Part shown: in pieces, positions 36,878-50,190 of the stretch | How positions within the stretch are numbered: position 1 is the stretch's first letter | Layout: every line of letters begins with the position of its first letter | Source of the DNA: Paramecium pentaurelia | Taxonomy: Eukaryota > Ciliophora > Oligohymenophorea > Peniculida > Parameciidae | Reading direction: 5' to 3' | DNA length: 64,000 nt | Assembly (NCBI GenBank): GCA_905183005.1 | Contig: CAJJDO010000019.1 | Coordinates: 292,008-356,007, forward strand | The notes under the pieces: generated by a model | Database searches by the model: none | Told to the model about the DNA's origin: nothing | What the model saw: only the letters and a program-made list of their open reading frames with translations | Translations under genes and position numbers: made by a program

Positions 36878-39800
36878 TCATTTATTCAGTTATTATTGCT
36901 ATTTCTATTTCATCCATTCATCATATTATTCTTTGGCTTCTTTTATGTTTTTAGTCATCTGTTCTTACTCTTATTAAGTTAGTTATGAGAATAGTCCAGC
37001 ATATAATTGAGGACAGCTTTATTGTAGAGTCAATATCAATTTCTCCATCAATAATATAGCATCATAATCTTCCAAAGGACTATCATATAATTCAGCATAA
37101 TCATCTTCATCTTCATCATAATCATCATCATCATCATCTTCTTCATCCTATTCCAAATCCTAAATCTTATCTATTAATTTCTTTTAATCATCTTCTTCCT
37201 CTTCTGCTTAATCTTCTTATTCACAAGATTCTTCCTCCTCTCTTAATTCTAAAATCTTAGTTGATAATCTAACAAATAATTTTCCTATTTCTGGAGATGC
37301 TGTCAATAAATAATTAGGAATTTAAGGAAGTGAATATAATTGACAAAGAGCAAAGATTAATCTACTGATATCCCATTCATATTTATAGTGTTTTTCCATT
37401 GTCAATAAAGTTTATAATATTTAATCAGTAATTCCTTTACTATTTAAATAATTTTATGCAAGTTATGGATTATACCATATACACATATTCAAAACACCAA
37501 TATTAACCATCTTAAATTTATTAGTCTTCTTTTCTTTCTAAAAATATAATATAAAATTATATATACTTATATGTTTAATAATGAGAAATCTATAATTTGA
37601 GGAATTAAATTATCTATTTATCCTGGGAAATTCTCAATTAATGCTATCAATATTGTAGTAACTTGATTTTAATCAGTTTCATCTGAACCATTATCAGCTA
37701 TTGTATATATCTTTTATATAAATCTGAAAATTAATGAAATAAATGAATTTCCAAAGAAATCATTTTAAGTCAAAAATGTACTTCCACCTTTTTAAATGTA
37801 ATTTCTAAATGATCCCAACATTTAAGTAACAAATTCACTACCCCAATCTTTCTTACATCCTTCCAATAAGATATATTATTCTTCTGTTAATCCTTATATT
37901 GCATATACATTTGTTTCTTATGGTAATCCAATAATTATATAACATAACACTGGATAATAAAACCATAATCCTGGTGTTAATTATTTTTTCTTATAGAGAA
38001 TTAAATTTAATATTTCCAATGCTTCATTTATAAAATCACATCCTGACTCTGTCAAAGCAAAGTTAATAATTGGAAATATGACTGGCTCTAATTACACATA
38101 AGATTCTTATTAAAGTGGTGCATTTAAGATTCTCTTTATTGCTTCTAGACATCCAGAAGCTGCTAATTCAGCTTCTCCATCATCATCTGAATCACCATCA
38201 CCTTAATTTTATTTATTACAATATTTTTAAAATATTGTTGCAATATGTGCAGCTAATTAATGTGCATATGGTGTAATTTCATTAGTAAAATTTTTGACTA
38301 TTTCTTCCAATGATCTAACAATTCTCTCATTATCTATCAAATCCATCAATTTAATATAAATTTCTAATACTTAACTTAATTAAGGTCTAATCAAATCCTA
38401 AGCTTCTTTATTTTATAATATTGAACTAAAAGATATAGCTGCTGCTACTCTTACTGGTAATTCTTTATCTAAAATACATTTAGATATTCCTTATACTGCT
38501 AATTATATATTCTATTTATTTTTAAATTCAATTGTTCCATATTCATTAAAAACATGACAAGCACGTGCTCTTAAAAATCCAACTGGATTCTAAAATTCAG
38601 GCAATATATGTTTTTCTAAAATTGATTCTAAACCTTCTTTAATAGCATCAATTTTAGAAATTTAATGAACTAAACATTCAATTCCCCAAAGTAAAGCTTC
38701 CTTTTTAAGTAAATTTAAAGGTTGATTAGTCAATGGATCTACATTAGAATTAAAAGCATTTTAACAATAATTAAGAAATTATATTAGCATCAAATTACCA
38801 TTTGCATCAGTTTATAAACAAATTTCTTATAAAAGATCATTTGCTGGATTTTTCATATTATAAGTTGAAAGAGAAAAGTCATCTAATCTTTTGATATATT
38901 CTTCAGGATCATTCTTCCATAATTCATCATCTCTAGGAGTTAATTACATTTTAGGTATAGCAACATGATAAATTAATTTATCATAATGTGCTTTTAATAA
39001 TTCTTTGGTATTATCTAATTTAAGAGAATAATATAAATATTTGAGTGCAAATAGACATGTTCTAGGTCCTTAGAATTATGTATTATCAGTAAGAATTTTA
39101 TAAAACAATTCCATAAATCCAATAGCATAAGTACTCTTAATATGTTCTGCAAAATCAGCCATATCAGGATCAACCATCTTTTTATTTGCAAATTTTTGAA
39201 TAAATCTTAATATAATTCTACTAGCCCATTTTTTATTTGTCCATATATATGTCTTTTCTCTTCTTGTTTCCTCTTCAGAATCTTGAGTATAAGATGCCAA
39301 TTCTGGAGGAGTTGGAGAAGATATGATTGTCTTAAAAAATAACATCCATTTTGCAACTGCATTAAAATCTCTCATATATATTGGCATCATTAAATGAGTA
39401 GCATGATGAAATATTTTCAAAATGACTTTAACCAATTAACCACTTTATTCATTATAATTTTCTAAGAATTTTTGAATCAAAGTCTCTAATAGTGGAAATG
39501 TTGATGCCACTAATGGTTCTAATGGTTTACGATCATTATCCAATAAAAATTAATGAACTTCACACGTTCTACGTAATGTTAATAATGCACTCCATAAATC
39601 TTCATATGATGTGTAGTTCTATAATTTGATAACCAATTATTGCACTAATTATGGCCAATCTTTAGGAAAATCAATGGCTACTAATTTGTAAATTAAGTCT
39701 TCATATTATGATCTTAACTTCTTAACTTATATACATCTATATACAATTGTAATTTATGACTAACCTTGCTAAAGCATCTATAATTGCAGCTCTTATTAGA

Positions 39801-40094
39801 GCTTTTTCTTCAGGATTTACTATAAAATGTCCAGGTTCTTTCTTTTCTCCCCAATGTCTTTCCAAAAAAGTCTTTAAATTGACTACTGCACTTTGTCTAA
39901 CAACGTCTTATTAAGTCTAGTCATCAACAATCTTAAGTAAAGAAATTGCATATCTAAATATTTAGAGGATTTTATTACAATGGTTGCATAGAAGCCTACT
40001 TTAATAATGCTTCTCCAGTGTTCACACTTTCTTATGATGTACCATAAGTTAATTGTAAAGCATTTATCAACTATCCCAAGTCTTAAGTTTGCAT
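36878..40094 (-). CDS. importin-beta family nuclear transport receptor (importin-7/8 type)
   Basis: These karyopherins carry cargo through nuclear pores with Ran. Minus strand from ATG at 40092-40094 (MQTQDLGQLINALQLTYG) to TGA 36878-36880, about 1,000 residues, the family size. The N-terminal HEAT repeats are plain: NTGEALLKQASMQPL, then after a 25-nt intron DVVRQSAVVNLKTFLERHW (compare LPVRQAGVIYLKNMITQYW), followed by FIVNPEEKALIRAAIIDAL. More HEAT-like helices follow, among them LLKKEALLWGIECLVHQI and FLRARACHVFNEYG. Near the C-terminus is a strongly acidic segment (QDEEDDDDDYDEDEDDYAEL), as in importin-7/8 and yeast Nmd5/Sxm1. At least three short introns are used. Confidence 0.88.
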
Positions 40095-40168
40095 TCACGA
40101 ACTAAAATTTATTTTTATTTTTTTAAATATTTTCAAAACAATTTGCGCTAAAATTACTTCATTATTTT

Positions 40169-43100
40169 ATGTTTCTCTTATTGTTGATTTTATAATTGGT
40201 TAGCTCTTATTTCATAAATAAAGACGAATTCAAGGTACTACAATTATAATATAAGATATTTGATCATTCCTTATCCTAAGCTGCAGACCATGACCTTTTT
40301 AATGGAACATATAGAGAATATCTGGCTGGTTAGATTGAAGATGGAGATTAAATTATTGCTGTTGCATCATTATCCTAAACCTTTAATCATACAATTCATG
40401 TGGCTATTCTATCACTAAATAAACAATAGACTTATACTGTTTATTCCTTATTCTATGATAAAATGGTATATATAAAATGAAAATTAATAGCAATTAAAAC
40501 TATTCACTATAAATAGGTAAAAACCTAAATATATCAATTCATGTAATTAAATTGCATTTGATTAATCTTAATATGTCTTGGCATGTGGTTAGCATTATCA
40601 ATTTCAAAATGGAACTTTATTAACACTAAACTAATTAGAATTGTAGAATACAATTTATTTTTAATCTCATTTAAATGGATTTATAACTATTACACAACAT
40701 TAAATCTTTTATTTTGATTTTAATTTTTAACTTATAAGATAGTAATAACATAAAGCTTAAGCATTTTTAGTTACTGATTAATACCTCTATTTAGCAGAAT
40801 TATAAAATATTATAATCTTAAATATTAATGATTAAGAAGATATAGAAACAATCTCTTTAGAATGTAATTAAATAATCAAAACATTTGCAGTTTTTCAAGA
40901 CTATTTATTTGCTTAATGTGAAAAACTGAAACAAATTGATCAAAAAGGAAAAATAATTGAATTTAATTAAACTCATACTTAATTTCTCACTTAAACTAGA
41001 AAATTTATGATCATTGACAATAATATAGCTTTTAATATTAAATACCATTCTTAAATTTATTCTTCTTCAAATAAGATATATACTATAAATTTTGATGATC
41101 ATCTTATTACTTTTAAGAATAACAATATTTATGTTATTTAATTACTTGATTTGAGTGTAATTTCAGCAAAAAATACAACAGATAGTTTTTAAATTGGAGA
41201 ATTAGAATTTATAGTTCTAGATTATGGTTTAAAGGCATTAAAACCTTTTTAAACTACAAATAATCAATTACAGAAACCATAAACAAATAAATTTTATTAT
41301 AATGAATATATTATTGGAAATGATTTACTAGTAAGTGGAGATGGAATAGATTCTGGACTTTTTGAAAAAATACTAAATACTCAGCAATTAAATACTGATA
41401 ATTTAATAGCTGTGATTAAATATTAGTTAGAAAAAATAGTTTTCTTTTTTCTAGATGATTAAACCATTTATGCTGATATCTGTTAATTTAATGAAATGAA
41501 TATTGAATATTATTGTATAGATTCATATATCTTCACAAGAGTCAAATCACCTATTTTTAATTTTTAAACAATTTATGATTAATTGACTGATTAATTTGTA
41601 GTAGCATATTGTACTGAAGATACACCAGGATTACATATTTTTATTGATGATAATTTATATATAGAAAAGGATGATTTGATTAAATATTTTTTAGGATAAG
41701 AATTCTTAATACTTGTAAAAAAATAAAACAAATAATGGATAGAAATCTTTAGGTTATAATTTGAAATTTATGATTTAGAAGCTAAATTATTTATAAATGA
41801 AAATATCATTCAAATTGCATTTGGAATTGATGAACTCTATATTTTGGATGATAATAATTAAGTATCAATCATAGTAGAATCAATCTATGGCTGGTAATTA
41901 GTATTTATATAAAAGTTCACTTAATAAATTTAATCAATAAATTATTCTAATAATTAATTAATTATTATAGCTGATTAAGAAATATTCATATATTCATAAA
42001 ATTAACTCAGAGGAATTGTCTAATATAACCTTCCTTAACCTAAAGTATTTTATTCGACTGATAAATATCTCTATATAACTAATTCTACTCACTTAATTTA
42101 ATTTAATTTTAATTAACATTAAGCTTTATCAAATTCTATATTAAGAATAATATAATAACCATTAAGTTAAAAGCTTTTTATTATTGATTACCCATAAATG
42201 GATCTATTATTTTTTAATAATAAAGTTATAGGACTTTAAGATTAAAAGCATTTTACCATATCTACATATTCTTAAAGAGAACAATATTTTAATTTGCTAA
42301 CCAAAAAATTGTAATTCTCTAATTCATTTAATGAATCAATACAAATTGAAATCACTGTTGTAGGAACCCAATTAGCATTAAGAGTGATACCATATACTTA
42401 AGAAAATCTATTAAAGCCCTTAAATAGAATTAATATATAGGAAATTTTTGATGGACCCATATCAAATATTTATATCAAAGAAACAGATTAAGCATCATTT
42501 AAGTAAATAATATCTAAAAGTAAAATTATGAATCCCCAAATAACTCAAAACAAAATAATTGATCTTATATACTTATAATAAGAAGAGACTTTATTATTTC
42601 ATTCTTAATTACTTTAACATTGTATTCTAAATAAAGAATGTAAGACTTTAAAATTAGTTGAAGATCAAAAATGCAATTCATTAGATTAATCTTAATAGTA
42701 TGCGTTTCTAATTTGTTAAAATTATTTATTGTATTTTAATAAATAATCACCACAAGATATTAAAAAATTAATAACAAATTTTACTAAAATATCTAAATTA
42801 AGTTTTGATTAAAATTTAATAGCTATTTATGGATAAAATAATTCAACTAACAACATCGCTATTTATGAAGATTTTAAATTAATTTATTTTAAGTAGAGTA
42901 ATGATTTACAAGATATACTTATTGTTAATAAAACCCTTTATTAATTAAGGAAAATTGAATTAATTATTATAGATTCTAATCTAAATAGTGTATCTATTTA
43001 ATTACTAGAAGAATTCTGTAAATATAATGATTCTAAACTTTTTATTGACACTGAATTCAGATAAATTAAGTATCTATCAAATAATACTTATCTTATTACA

Positions 43101-43776
43101 ACAAATAATGGTCCAACATTTTAAATTGAAATTACTTTTGATTACAAAATTTAAATAATTAAAAGATATACATCAATTCCTGAATATTTTCCAATAGAAT
43201 TGACCTAAATAAATGATTAAATCTTTTCTATTGTTTTCTCTAATTATAAGTAAACTTATGCAGTTTTTTATTAAATTCAAATGTAAAATTTGATACCTTA
43301 TTTTTAATCTATATAATTAGGTAAAAAGATATCCAAAAATTATATACGTAAAAGTTAAGAAAATCGTTTAGCTATTAGAGATATATTAAATAAAACCTAA
43401 TTGATAGAATATGATATAAATCATTATGTAAGGATTTTTAATATAATAAGGCATAAATAATATCGAAAATGAAAACTGAAGAGTCATTACGTTTAACATT
43501 TATTGCTGAAAATTTTAATTTCCAATCAATTAATGAGATAATTCAATTGCAAATAAAAATAATAGGTGAAGAAGAGTATAAAATTATTTTATTTATAGAA
43601 TTGATATTAAAGAATAGCTTAATTTTATAGAAATCTTTGGTTATTTAGTGTTAGGATTGGTTTTACTTTTAATCTTATTATTGGTTGCTAGATAAATAAG
43701 AAGGTATCGGCTTTTTAGAGATTTAAATTTAAAAGAGAAGAAGAGATTTGATGAAGAGAAAATAGAATATAATTGA
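40169..43776 (+). CDS. large single-pass membrane protein of unknown function
   Basis: I do not recognise this protein. ATG 40169-40171 opens a signal peptide (MFLLLLILQLVSSYF). Two or more 21-25-nt introns near the start (40236-40256, 40466-40490) restore the frame. About 1,100 residues follow of Q/N/I/Y-rich sequence with repeated beta-strand-like stretches, such as NNIAIYEDFKLIYFKQSNDL and TYLITTNNGPTFQIEITF, suggesting a propeller or other beta-rich extracellular part. Near the end is one clear membrane helix (IEIFGYLVLGLVLLLILLLV), then a short basic cytoplasmic tail (RQIRRYRLFRDLNLKEKKRF). The stop is at 43774-43776. The topology fits a type I surface protein. The gene is divergent from the importin gene with 74 bp between their starts. 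Confidence 0.7.
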
Positions 43777-44003
43777 TTTATTTGATAATCATTGACAATT
43801 ATTATAATAAAAATCAGAAATTTATTTCTAGTTTTTAAAGTTATTTATTCCTAATTGATCATTTCTTGTAAATTAAATATTACAGCTAGATTCATAAAAA
43901 TCAATTGTTATATATTGATTGAATAAACAAATAGAAAAGGAACTAGAGTTGAATAAGAATGAAGAAATAATATATTGTTATATGAATAAATGAATTAATT
44001 ATT

Positions 44004-45425
44004 ATGATTATTGGAGAGAGTGATCTTTATCAATTGATATAATCAATAAACAAGAGATCAATGTTTAAAACAAAGTTTGATCTTGAGTTTATTGATCTAA
44101 GTCTTAAAGATGTGCCATTTTTTCATGATTTAAGAAAATAAGTAGGAGAAACTCAATATTAATAAATATTAAGAGAACTTCAATATGAATGTCATATACC
44201 TTATGAGCCATAGGTTAATATAGGTGATATGAGCACAAAGTTTTACTTTATTTTAAGTGGGAAATTTTTAGTGTTGACTAGAAGTTATATTACATATTAG
44301 GATATTGTGATGAATGCAGAACTGTAAGAGATTTATTTAAAGATATTATAGATAAAAGATATTGACTTAGAGATTCTCAGATTTGATTCCATAAGGTTAT
44401 TTGTACCCTGGATAACATTTTGGAGAATAGGTTATGATGTTTGATCAGTCTCATACACAAACAATATTGCCTTTAGAGAAGTCTCATTTAATAGTGATTA
44501 AGAGGGATGTTTATAGAAGAATTAAAGGTATATAGAATAATAATAGATTTTAGATATTTAATCTCGAAAGTAAGATGCAGAGAAATTTGCATTATTATCA
44601 ACAGTTCCTTTGTTTAGCAAATGGTCAGCTAAGACATTGAGATAATTGCTTTGTGATATTAGTGAAATAAACTTCATTCCAAATTAATTAATATATTAGT
44701 AAGGAGATCAAGTTGATGCAGTTTATATAATTGTAGATGGTGAAGTATAATTGTATAGATAGTACAATAAGAATATTCATCCAATCTCAATTCTAGGATG
44801 TAAGGAATGTTTTGGAGATGATGAAATCTTAAGTTAATTTAGAAGTCATAGTGCTAAGTCTATAAATTGTGTTAGACTTTATAAAATATTTAGAAATAAA
44901 TTTTTAGATCATATTCCTATTCATTGTGAAGGTAATAACCTTTCGAATCTCTAAAGTTTTGCAACGTAATCATCTATATTGAATCGTCCATTTCTCTCCA
45001 ACAACCAAACTATGAATAAATTTTCTCTGTATTAAGCCCAGAATGAAGAATTAAGAATATATAGATCTGAATCATTAAAATCATTCAATTCACCAGCTAA
45101 GGTATGGCAAAAGGTAATGAATAAAAAAAAGGAGAAAAGTAGAACATATTAAACTATTTCATCAACTCAATAAGTGAATGATTTATTAAGGAGAAATTAT
45201 AGACATTCAGATGAATCAATATAAGTCTAAAAAGTTTTTAATAGTCAATCTCCCAAAGTCAAATTTGTCAATACTCCTACATGTATAGATGAAATCACAA
45301 ATGAAGGCAAATATAGAATACATGCAAATGGTAAATATGATAAAACCAATTATCTTATGGGCTAAATAAAATTGAGATCGATTACGCAATCAGTTTGGAA
45401 AAAATAACTTGATAAAATAAAATGA
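44004..45425 (+). CDS. protein with two cyclic-nucleotide-binding domains
   Basis: No kinase or channel part is present, so this is a CNB-only protein of unknown output. The start is chosen at ATG 44004-44006 (MIIGESDLYQLIQSINKR). Domain 1 shows VNIGDMSTKFYFILSGKFLV and, after a 28-nt intron (44324-44351), GYLYPGQHFGEQVMMFDQS with TILPLEKSHLIVIKRD, the phosphate-binding cassette region (FGE). Domain 2 shows LFSKWSAKTLRQLLCDI, QGDQVDAVYIIVDGEVQLY, then GCKECFGDDEILSQFRSHSA. The second cassette is altered (FGDDE). A serine-rich, charged tail of about 160 residues follows. The usual conserved R of the cassette is not obvious in either domain, so cyclic nucleotide binding is uncertain. The stop at 45423-45425 overlaps a possible ATG of the next frame. 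Confidence 0.8.
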
Positions 45426-45448
45426 ACTTAATTATTAATAATCTATCT

Positions 45449-46012
45449 ATGAATTATAATTGTGTTTCCTCTAACTCTAATCACTTAAATTTTAGAATAA
45501 ACATCTCAAAACTACTCTAAAACAAGTTCTCTAACTAATCTCCAATTATATAAAGATGCAATTATATATTTGGAGATGACGAAAAAAATCATCGAAAGAT
45601 AAAGCCTTTAATTATTTATGATGATATATCATAAAATTTAATAAGATAAAACAATATTGCAGATAGACAAAAATCAATTAGTTCAACATCAAGTTCATCC
45701 TGCTTAAAAAAAATGAACATGAAATTAACTTAATCAACTGAATCAGATAATCATATTGACAATTCTACTTCTTTTTATACAATAATTAACTAATATTATG
45801 ATTACTATAATAATCAAAAAACAGAAAGTGAATATTAATAAATCCATCAAAAAAATTCTGTTAAAAAAATTGAAAGACTCTATACTGAATAAAATGAACA
45901 ACTTTAAAGTAATAATATTAAGAGTAAAAGCTCAGCAAAATATGAGAAACGGGGAGAACAAAAAAAGATACTAAATCTTTCTTGTAAATAAAAAAATAAG
46001 TAAATTTATTGA
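45449..46012 (+). CDS. small serine/asparagine-rich protein, unknown
   Basis: A frame without TGA runs from an ATG at 45422 (overlapping the previous stop as ATGA) or, more plausibly, from ATG 45449-45451 (MNYNCVSSNSNHLNF), to TGA 46010-46012, about 187 residues. It is rich in S, N, Q and K (ISSTSSSSCLKKMN, RLYTEQNEQLQSNN) and has a basic end. No domain was recognised. Its closeness to the CNB gene could mean a cut-off 3' part of that gene, but the frames differ and no intron joins them. Confidence 0.5.
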
Positions 46013-46041
46013 ATTAATTATATATTTGTGTCATTATTAAT

Positions 46042-47079
46042 TCATAATAAACTAGTCACTAATGCAGCGTAACTCACAGATGAATCATTTGTTTTTATCA
46101 CTTAATTTGATTGATTATATTTAGATAATTGAGTTTTTAATTGTAATTTGCTAAGGTTAATTATCTAATTTTCACATCAAGATTACATTTAGTAAAATAC
46201 AAATTGGATGTCTACCACATATAGTATTCTCTGTTTCATCAAGATATTTATAAAATTCTTTAAGATTATGGGATTCAATTAATTTTATTGCTTATCCATC
46301 TAATTATGCTATTGATTCATGTATTTCTCCATGTTCTTTATTATAAGGAGTGTATTGGAATCTAAATTGATAATATTATTAATTAACCTCTTCCCCCAAT
46401 GACAAAAATCAGATGATATAACAAATACAGTATTTGGATCAATAAAATATTTGACTAGTACACTTGCAACTTAAGCATCCTATTACTCAGTAGTTGCACC
46501 AACCATTATTGGAATTAATTTGCATTTTGGAAATAGTTTATAAATAAATGGTAAATGCATTTCTAAACTATGCTCTTGTTCCTCAATTTCTTTATTTGTA
46601 AACACAAAATTTTTTTTTAACTCTGCACTTATTTGATTTATTGCTAAAAGATCAGCAAATATAAATACTTGGTTAATCTAATTCAATATTGCCAAATGGA
46701 GTTTCATACATTTCAAGTTCAGATAAACCTATTCCTTTGATATAAGTATGATGACAAGGTCCAAGTAAAAAGACTCTCATTCTAGAATATTTTAATAGGA
46801 AAATTTATTACTTTTCCTTTTAAACAAAGTGCTAATATGCAAAGGCTGCTGTTGGTCCTGAATATGAAAAGCCAGCATGTCTATAAATTTTATAATTATT
46901 TTACGGTCCTATAATTGCTTTTATGTTTGGTATTGTTTCTCCTTTGGCTTTTTATAAGAATTCATTTAATTAGGCATCCAATTGATTACCTAAAGAGTAA
47001 TAATTATAAATTTACCATTTCCAATATACCAACTACCTGCATGAGAAGCTTCTCTTATTTTTTAAGATGGTTAAAACAT
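46042..47079 (-). CDS. MEMO1-family protein
   Basis: MEMO1 is a conserved protein with a dioxygenase-like fold, linked to copper/iron handling and cell motility in animals. From ATG at 47077-47079 the frame gives MFQPSQKIREASHAGSWY, almost the same as human VVCREASHAGSWY. Introns of 22-26 nt at about 47002-47027, 46878-46901 and 46170-46191 restore PHAGFSYSGPTAAFAY, MRVFLLGPCHHTYIKGIGLS, EEQEHSLEMHLPF, VGATTEQQDASVASVLVKYF, FVISSDFCHW and ICGRHPI, and the end DSSVSYAALVTSLL. The metal-site residues of the human protein (His in PHAG, His in GPCHH, Cys in ICGRHP) are all present. The stop is at 46042-46044. About 290 residues, as in other eukaryotes. Confidence 0.93.
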
Positions 47080-47261
47080 GAATTTACAAAATTTATTTGA
47101 TAAATGATTGCGTAATTTTGCATTTATCTTAAAACATATAAAGAGATACATTACTCTAATAGTAAGGAAAGAGTCTCTGGTTTTCAGAATATGCGAAACG
47201 ATCATTGGTTACTTGTTTAATTAATATGTGGAATACAAAATAAAGATATTAATAATTAATA

Positions 47262-50028
47262 ATGAACTTCTTTAGGTCCTAAACAATGGGCTATTACAAA
47301 TTGATCATTCCAAGAGAGAGTGCTTGGAATGTCATGAATGAATTGGCAGAGTTAGATTGCATTCATTTTGTTGATTATGATCCAACATTACCTATGATCA
47401 ATAGACCATTTGCCAATTATATTAAGAGATGTGATGACTTGCTAATTAAATTATAATTAATTGAACATGAAATGAAGAAATACCATAAGAAGATTAGTTA
47501 TTGCAAGGATGTCAATTTTTTAATCTAAAATTTCAAGTAATTAATCAAAGAAAGGTATTAAATCCTTAGAATTCTTAAGGTCTAAAGCCAGTCACACCTA
47601 TTTGGATGAGATTGAAAATGATATAGACAAAAAACATTAGCAACTTATTGAATAAAGTACTAATATGGAAAATCTTCATGAACGCCGAAATAAACTGATT
47701 GAACACAAATCAGTCTTATTAAAAGGAGAAGCATTATTAGGATAATCATTTTTCTAACCGTATAATATTGATATATTATAGAGCCAATTATGTAGCTGAA
47801 GGATATGTTAATTTGTAAGGAAAAGAATTAGATGACATCAAAGTATTACAAGGATCTGTTAAATTTAATTATTTAGTTGGTGTTATCAATAAAGAAGATT
47901 AAATTAGATTCAAGAGAATCATTTTTCGTATTACTAAAGGTAATGCTTGGATGAATACTATGGATATTGAAAGTGATTAAATCGTTGACACTAAAAATGT
48001 AAAATTAAATATAATTAAAAAAAGGATGACGCAAAAGTTATTAAAAGTGTTTTCGTAGTTGTCTATCCAGGTGGAGGAGGTTCTAATGTTATCACAAACA
48101 AACTTAATAAAATTTGTGAATCTTTTTAAGTTGCTAAGTACACATTCCCTGAAAATAATATGGTTTTCTAAGAAAAATTAAGATCTATTGAAACAGAATT
48201 AGTTGAAACTAGAAATGTATATATTCTTAAATTATAAATTAATAGTTATTAGAAATGACAAAGAATTAAGTTGAAGCTTATCTTGATGATTTCTAAAGAG
48301 TTTACTAAAATTCTAATTGTTCATAAATAGAAGAATTAAAATTATTTTTGGTTAAAGAGAAATATCTTTATACTCAATTGAATTATTTGAGAGTTTAAGG
48401 AAGTGTTCTTTATGGTTCAATTTGGTTACCTTAAGGAGCAGATATTAAAGTAGATTAGGCATTAAGAGAAGTTCAAACCAATTATGAAGGTTTGCCAACA
48501 GGATAATTATAAATATCACCACCTGAAGGTACAAAGCCACCTCCAACATTTTTTGAGACTAATGAAATTACTTGGGGTTTCTAAGAAATAGTTAATACTT
48601 ATGGTATGCCAAGATATAAAGAAATTAATCCAGGATTATTTACAGTCATGACTTTTCCATTTTTATTTGGTGTTATGTTTGCTGATATTGGACATGGGTA
48701 TATTTTAATATCATATTTATTTAGATTTTGTTTATTATTATTAGGAATATATTTATGTGTATATAATAGAGAAATCAAAGAGTCAGATTCTTTAATGAAA
48801 CATGCTCTAATAGTTAGACATATGGTATTAATGATGGGTTTTTGGGCATTTTATAATGGATGGATATATAATGATTTCATGTCTGTTCCAATCAATTTAT
48901 TTGGATCTTGTTATAAAACATAACCAGCTGAACATCCTACTTATCCAGATGAATTAGAATGGGCTTTAAAAGATGAAAGTTGTGTATATCCTTTTGGTAT
49001 TGATCCAGTCTGGATGTGTGTACCTAATGAATTAACATTTATGAATTCATATAAGATGAAATTAGCTGTTATTATTGGTGTCATTCATATGACATTTGGT
49101 ATTATTTTGAAAGGAATTAATGCAATATACTTCAAAAATTGGATAGATTTTATTTTTGAATTCATTCCTTAACTAATATTCTTTACTTGTACTTTTGGTT
49201 GGATGGACTTTTTAATTATTTATAAATGGTTTGTAAATTGGACTGGAAAAACAGATTAAGCTCCAAGTGTCATTACTTTAATGATTAATATGATTCTTGC
49301 ACCTGGCAAATAGGTTGATCCACCTTTATGGGGAGATGGTACATCAGAAGCATCAACTTAAACTGCTATGTTATTGATTGCACTATTTTGCATTCCAATT
49401 ATTCTTCTTCCAAAACCACTTATACTTAATTCTCAAAATAAAAAACGTCATGCTTAAAGTGCAAGCAATCTGACAGAGAATTTGAATAAAGATCTTTATT
49501 AAAAAATTAATGAAGTATTATTTTTTTATAATATTTTTTTAAGGATTCTGAAGGCACTCAAGAGAATTCAGAAATTCATGCTGCATCCTCTGGTGGTGAA
49601 CATCACGAAGAATTTGGTGATATATTTGTACATCAAGTAATTGAAACTATTGAATTTGTATTGGGATCTATTTCAAATACAGCCTCTTATTTGAGATTGT
49701 GGGCACTATCTTTGGCTCATGGTTAATTGGCAGAAGTATTTTTCTAAATGTGTTTGAATGGAGGAATTAGTAGTGGAGGTTTTGTTGGTGCAATAAGAGT
49801 ATTTTTATTAAATTTATTTATCTATAGCTTTTAATTGGTTATTCCATCTTCTCTATGGCTACTTTCGGAGTGTTAATGATGATGGATGTGATGGAATGTT
49901 TTCTTCATGCCTTGCGTCTTCATTGGGTTGAATTTCAGAACAAATTCTTTAAAGCTGATGGATATGCTTTTGAAAAGTGCTCATATGCTAAAGTAATGTA
50001 AGACAATGCAGTTCCAAAGGAAGAATGA
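47262..50028 (+). CDS. V-type H+-ATPase V0 subunit a
   Basis: Subunit a is the membrane stator that forms the proton half-channels and helps target the pump. The start MNFFRSQTMGYYKLIIPRES at 47262 fits the family N-terminus (RSExMxLxQLxI). The cytosolic half is coiled and ends in the conserved stretch VNTYGMPRYKEINPGLFTVM, then TFPFLFGVMFADIGHG. Six to eight membrane helices follow. The essential arginine region reads SNTASYLRLWALSLAHGQLA. The C-terminus ECFLHALRLHWVEFQNKFFK is typical. Introns are 24-29 nt; one near 49798-49826 is needed to reach the last helix. About 840 residues. Paramecium is known for many isoforms of this subunit; which one this is cannot be told. The gene faces the subunit d gene tail to tail. 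Confidence 0.95.
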
Positions 50029-50190
50029 TATACAATAAATATATATATATCATACAACAGTATTATATTATAATTTTGTATTTCTTATATTTTTAGGAAT
50101 TTATGAATTAAGAAGAAGTTTGGTGTATAATTTAGATGCAATAATAGTTGATATACAAATATATTAATATATATATTATGCATTTAATCC

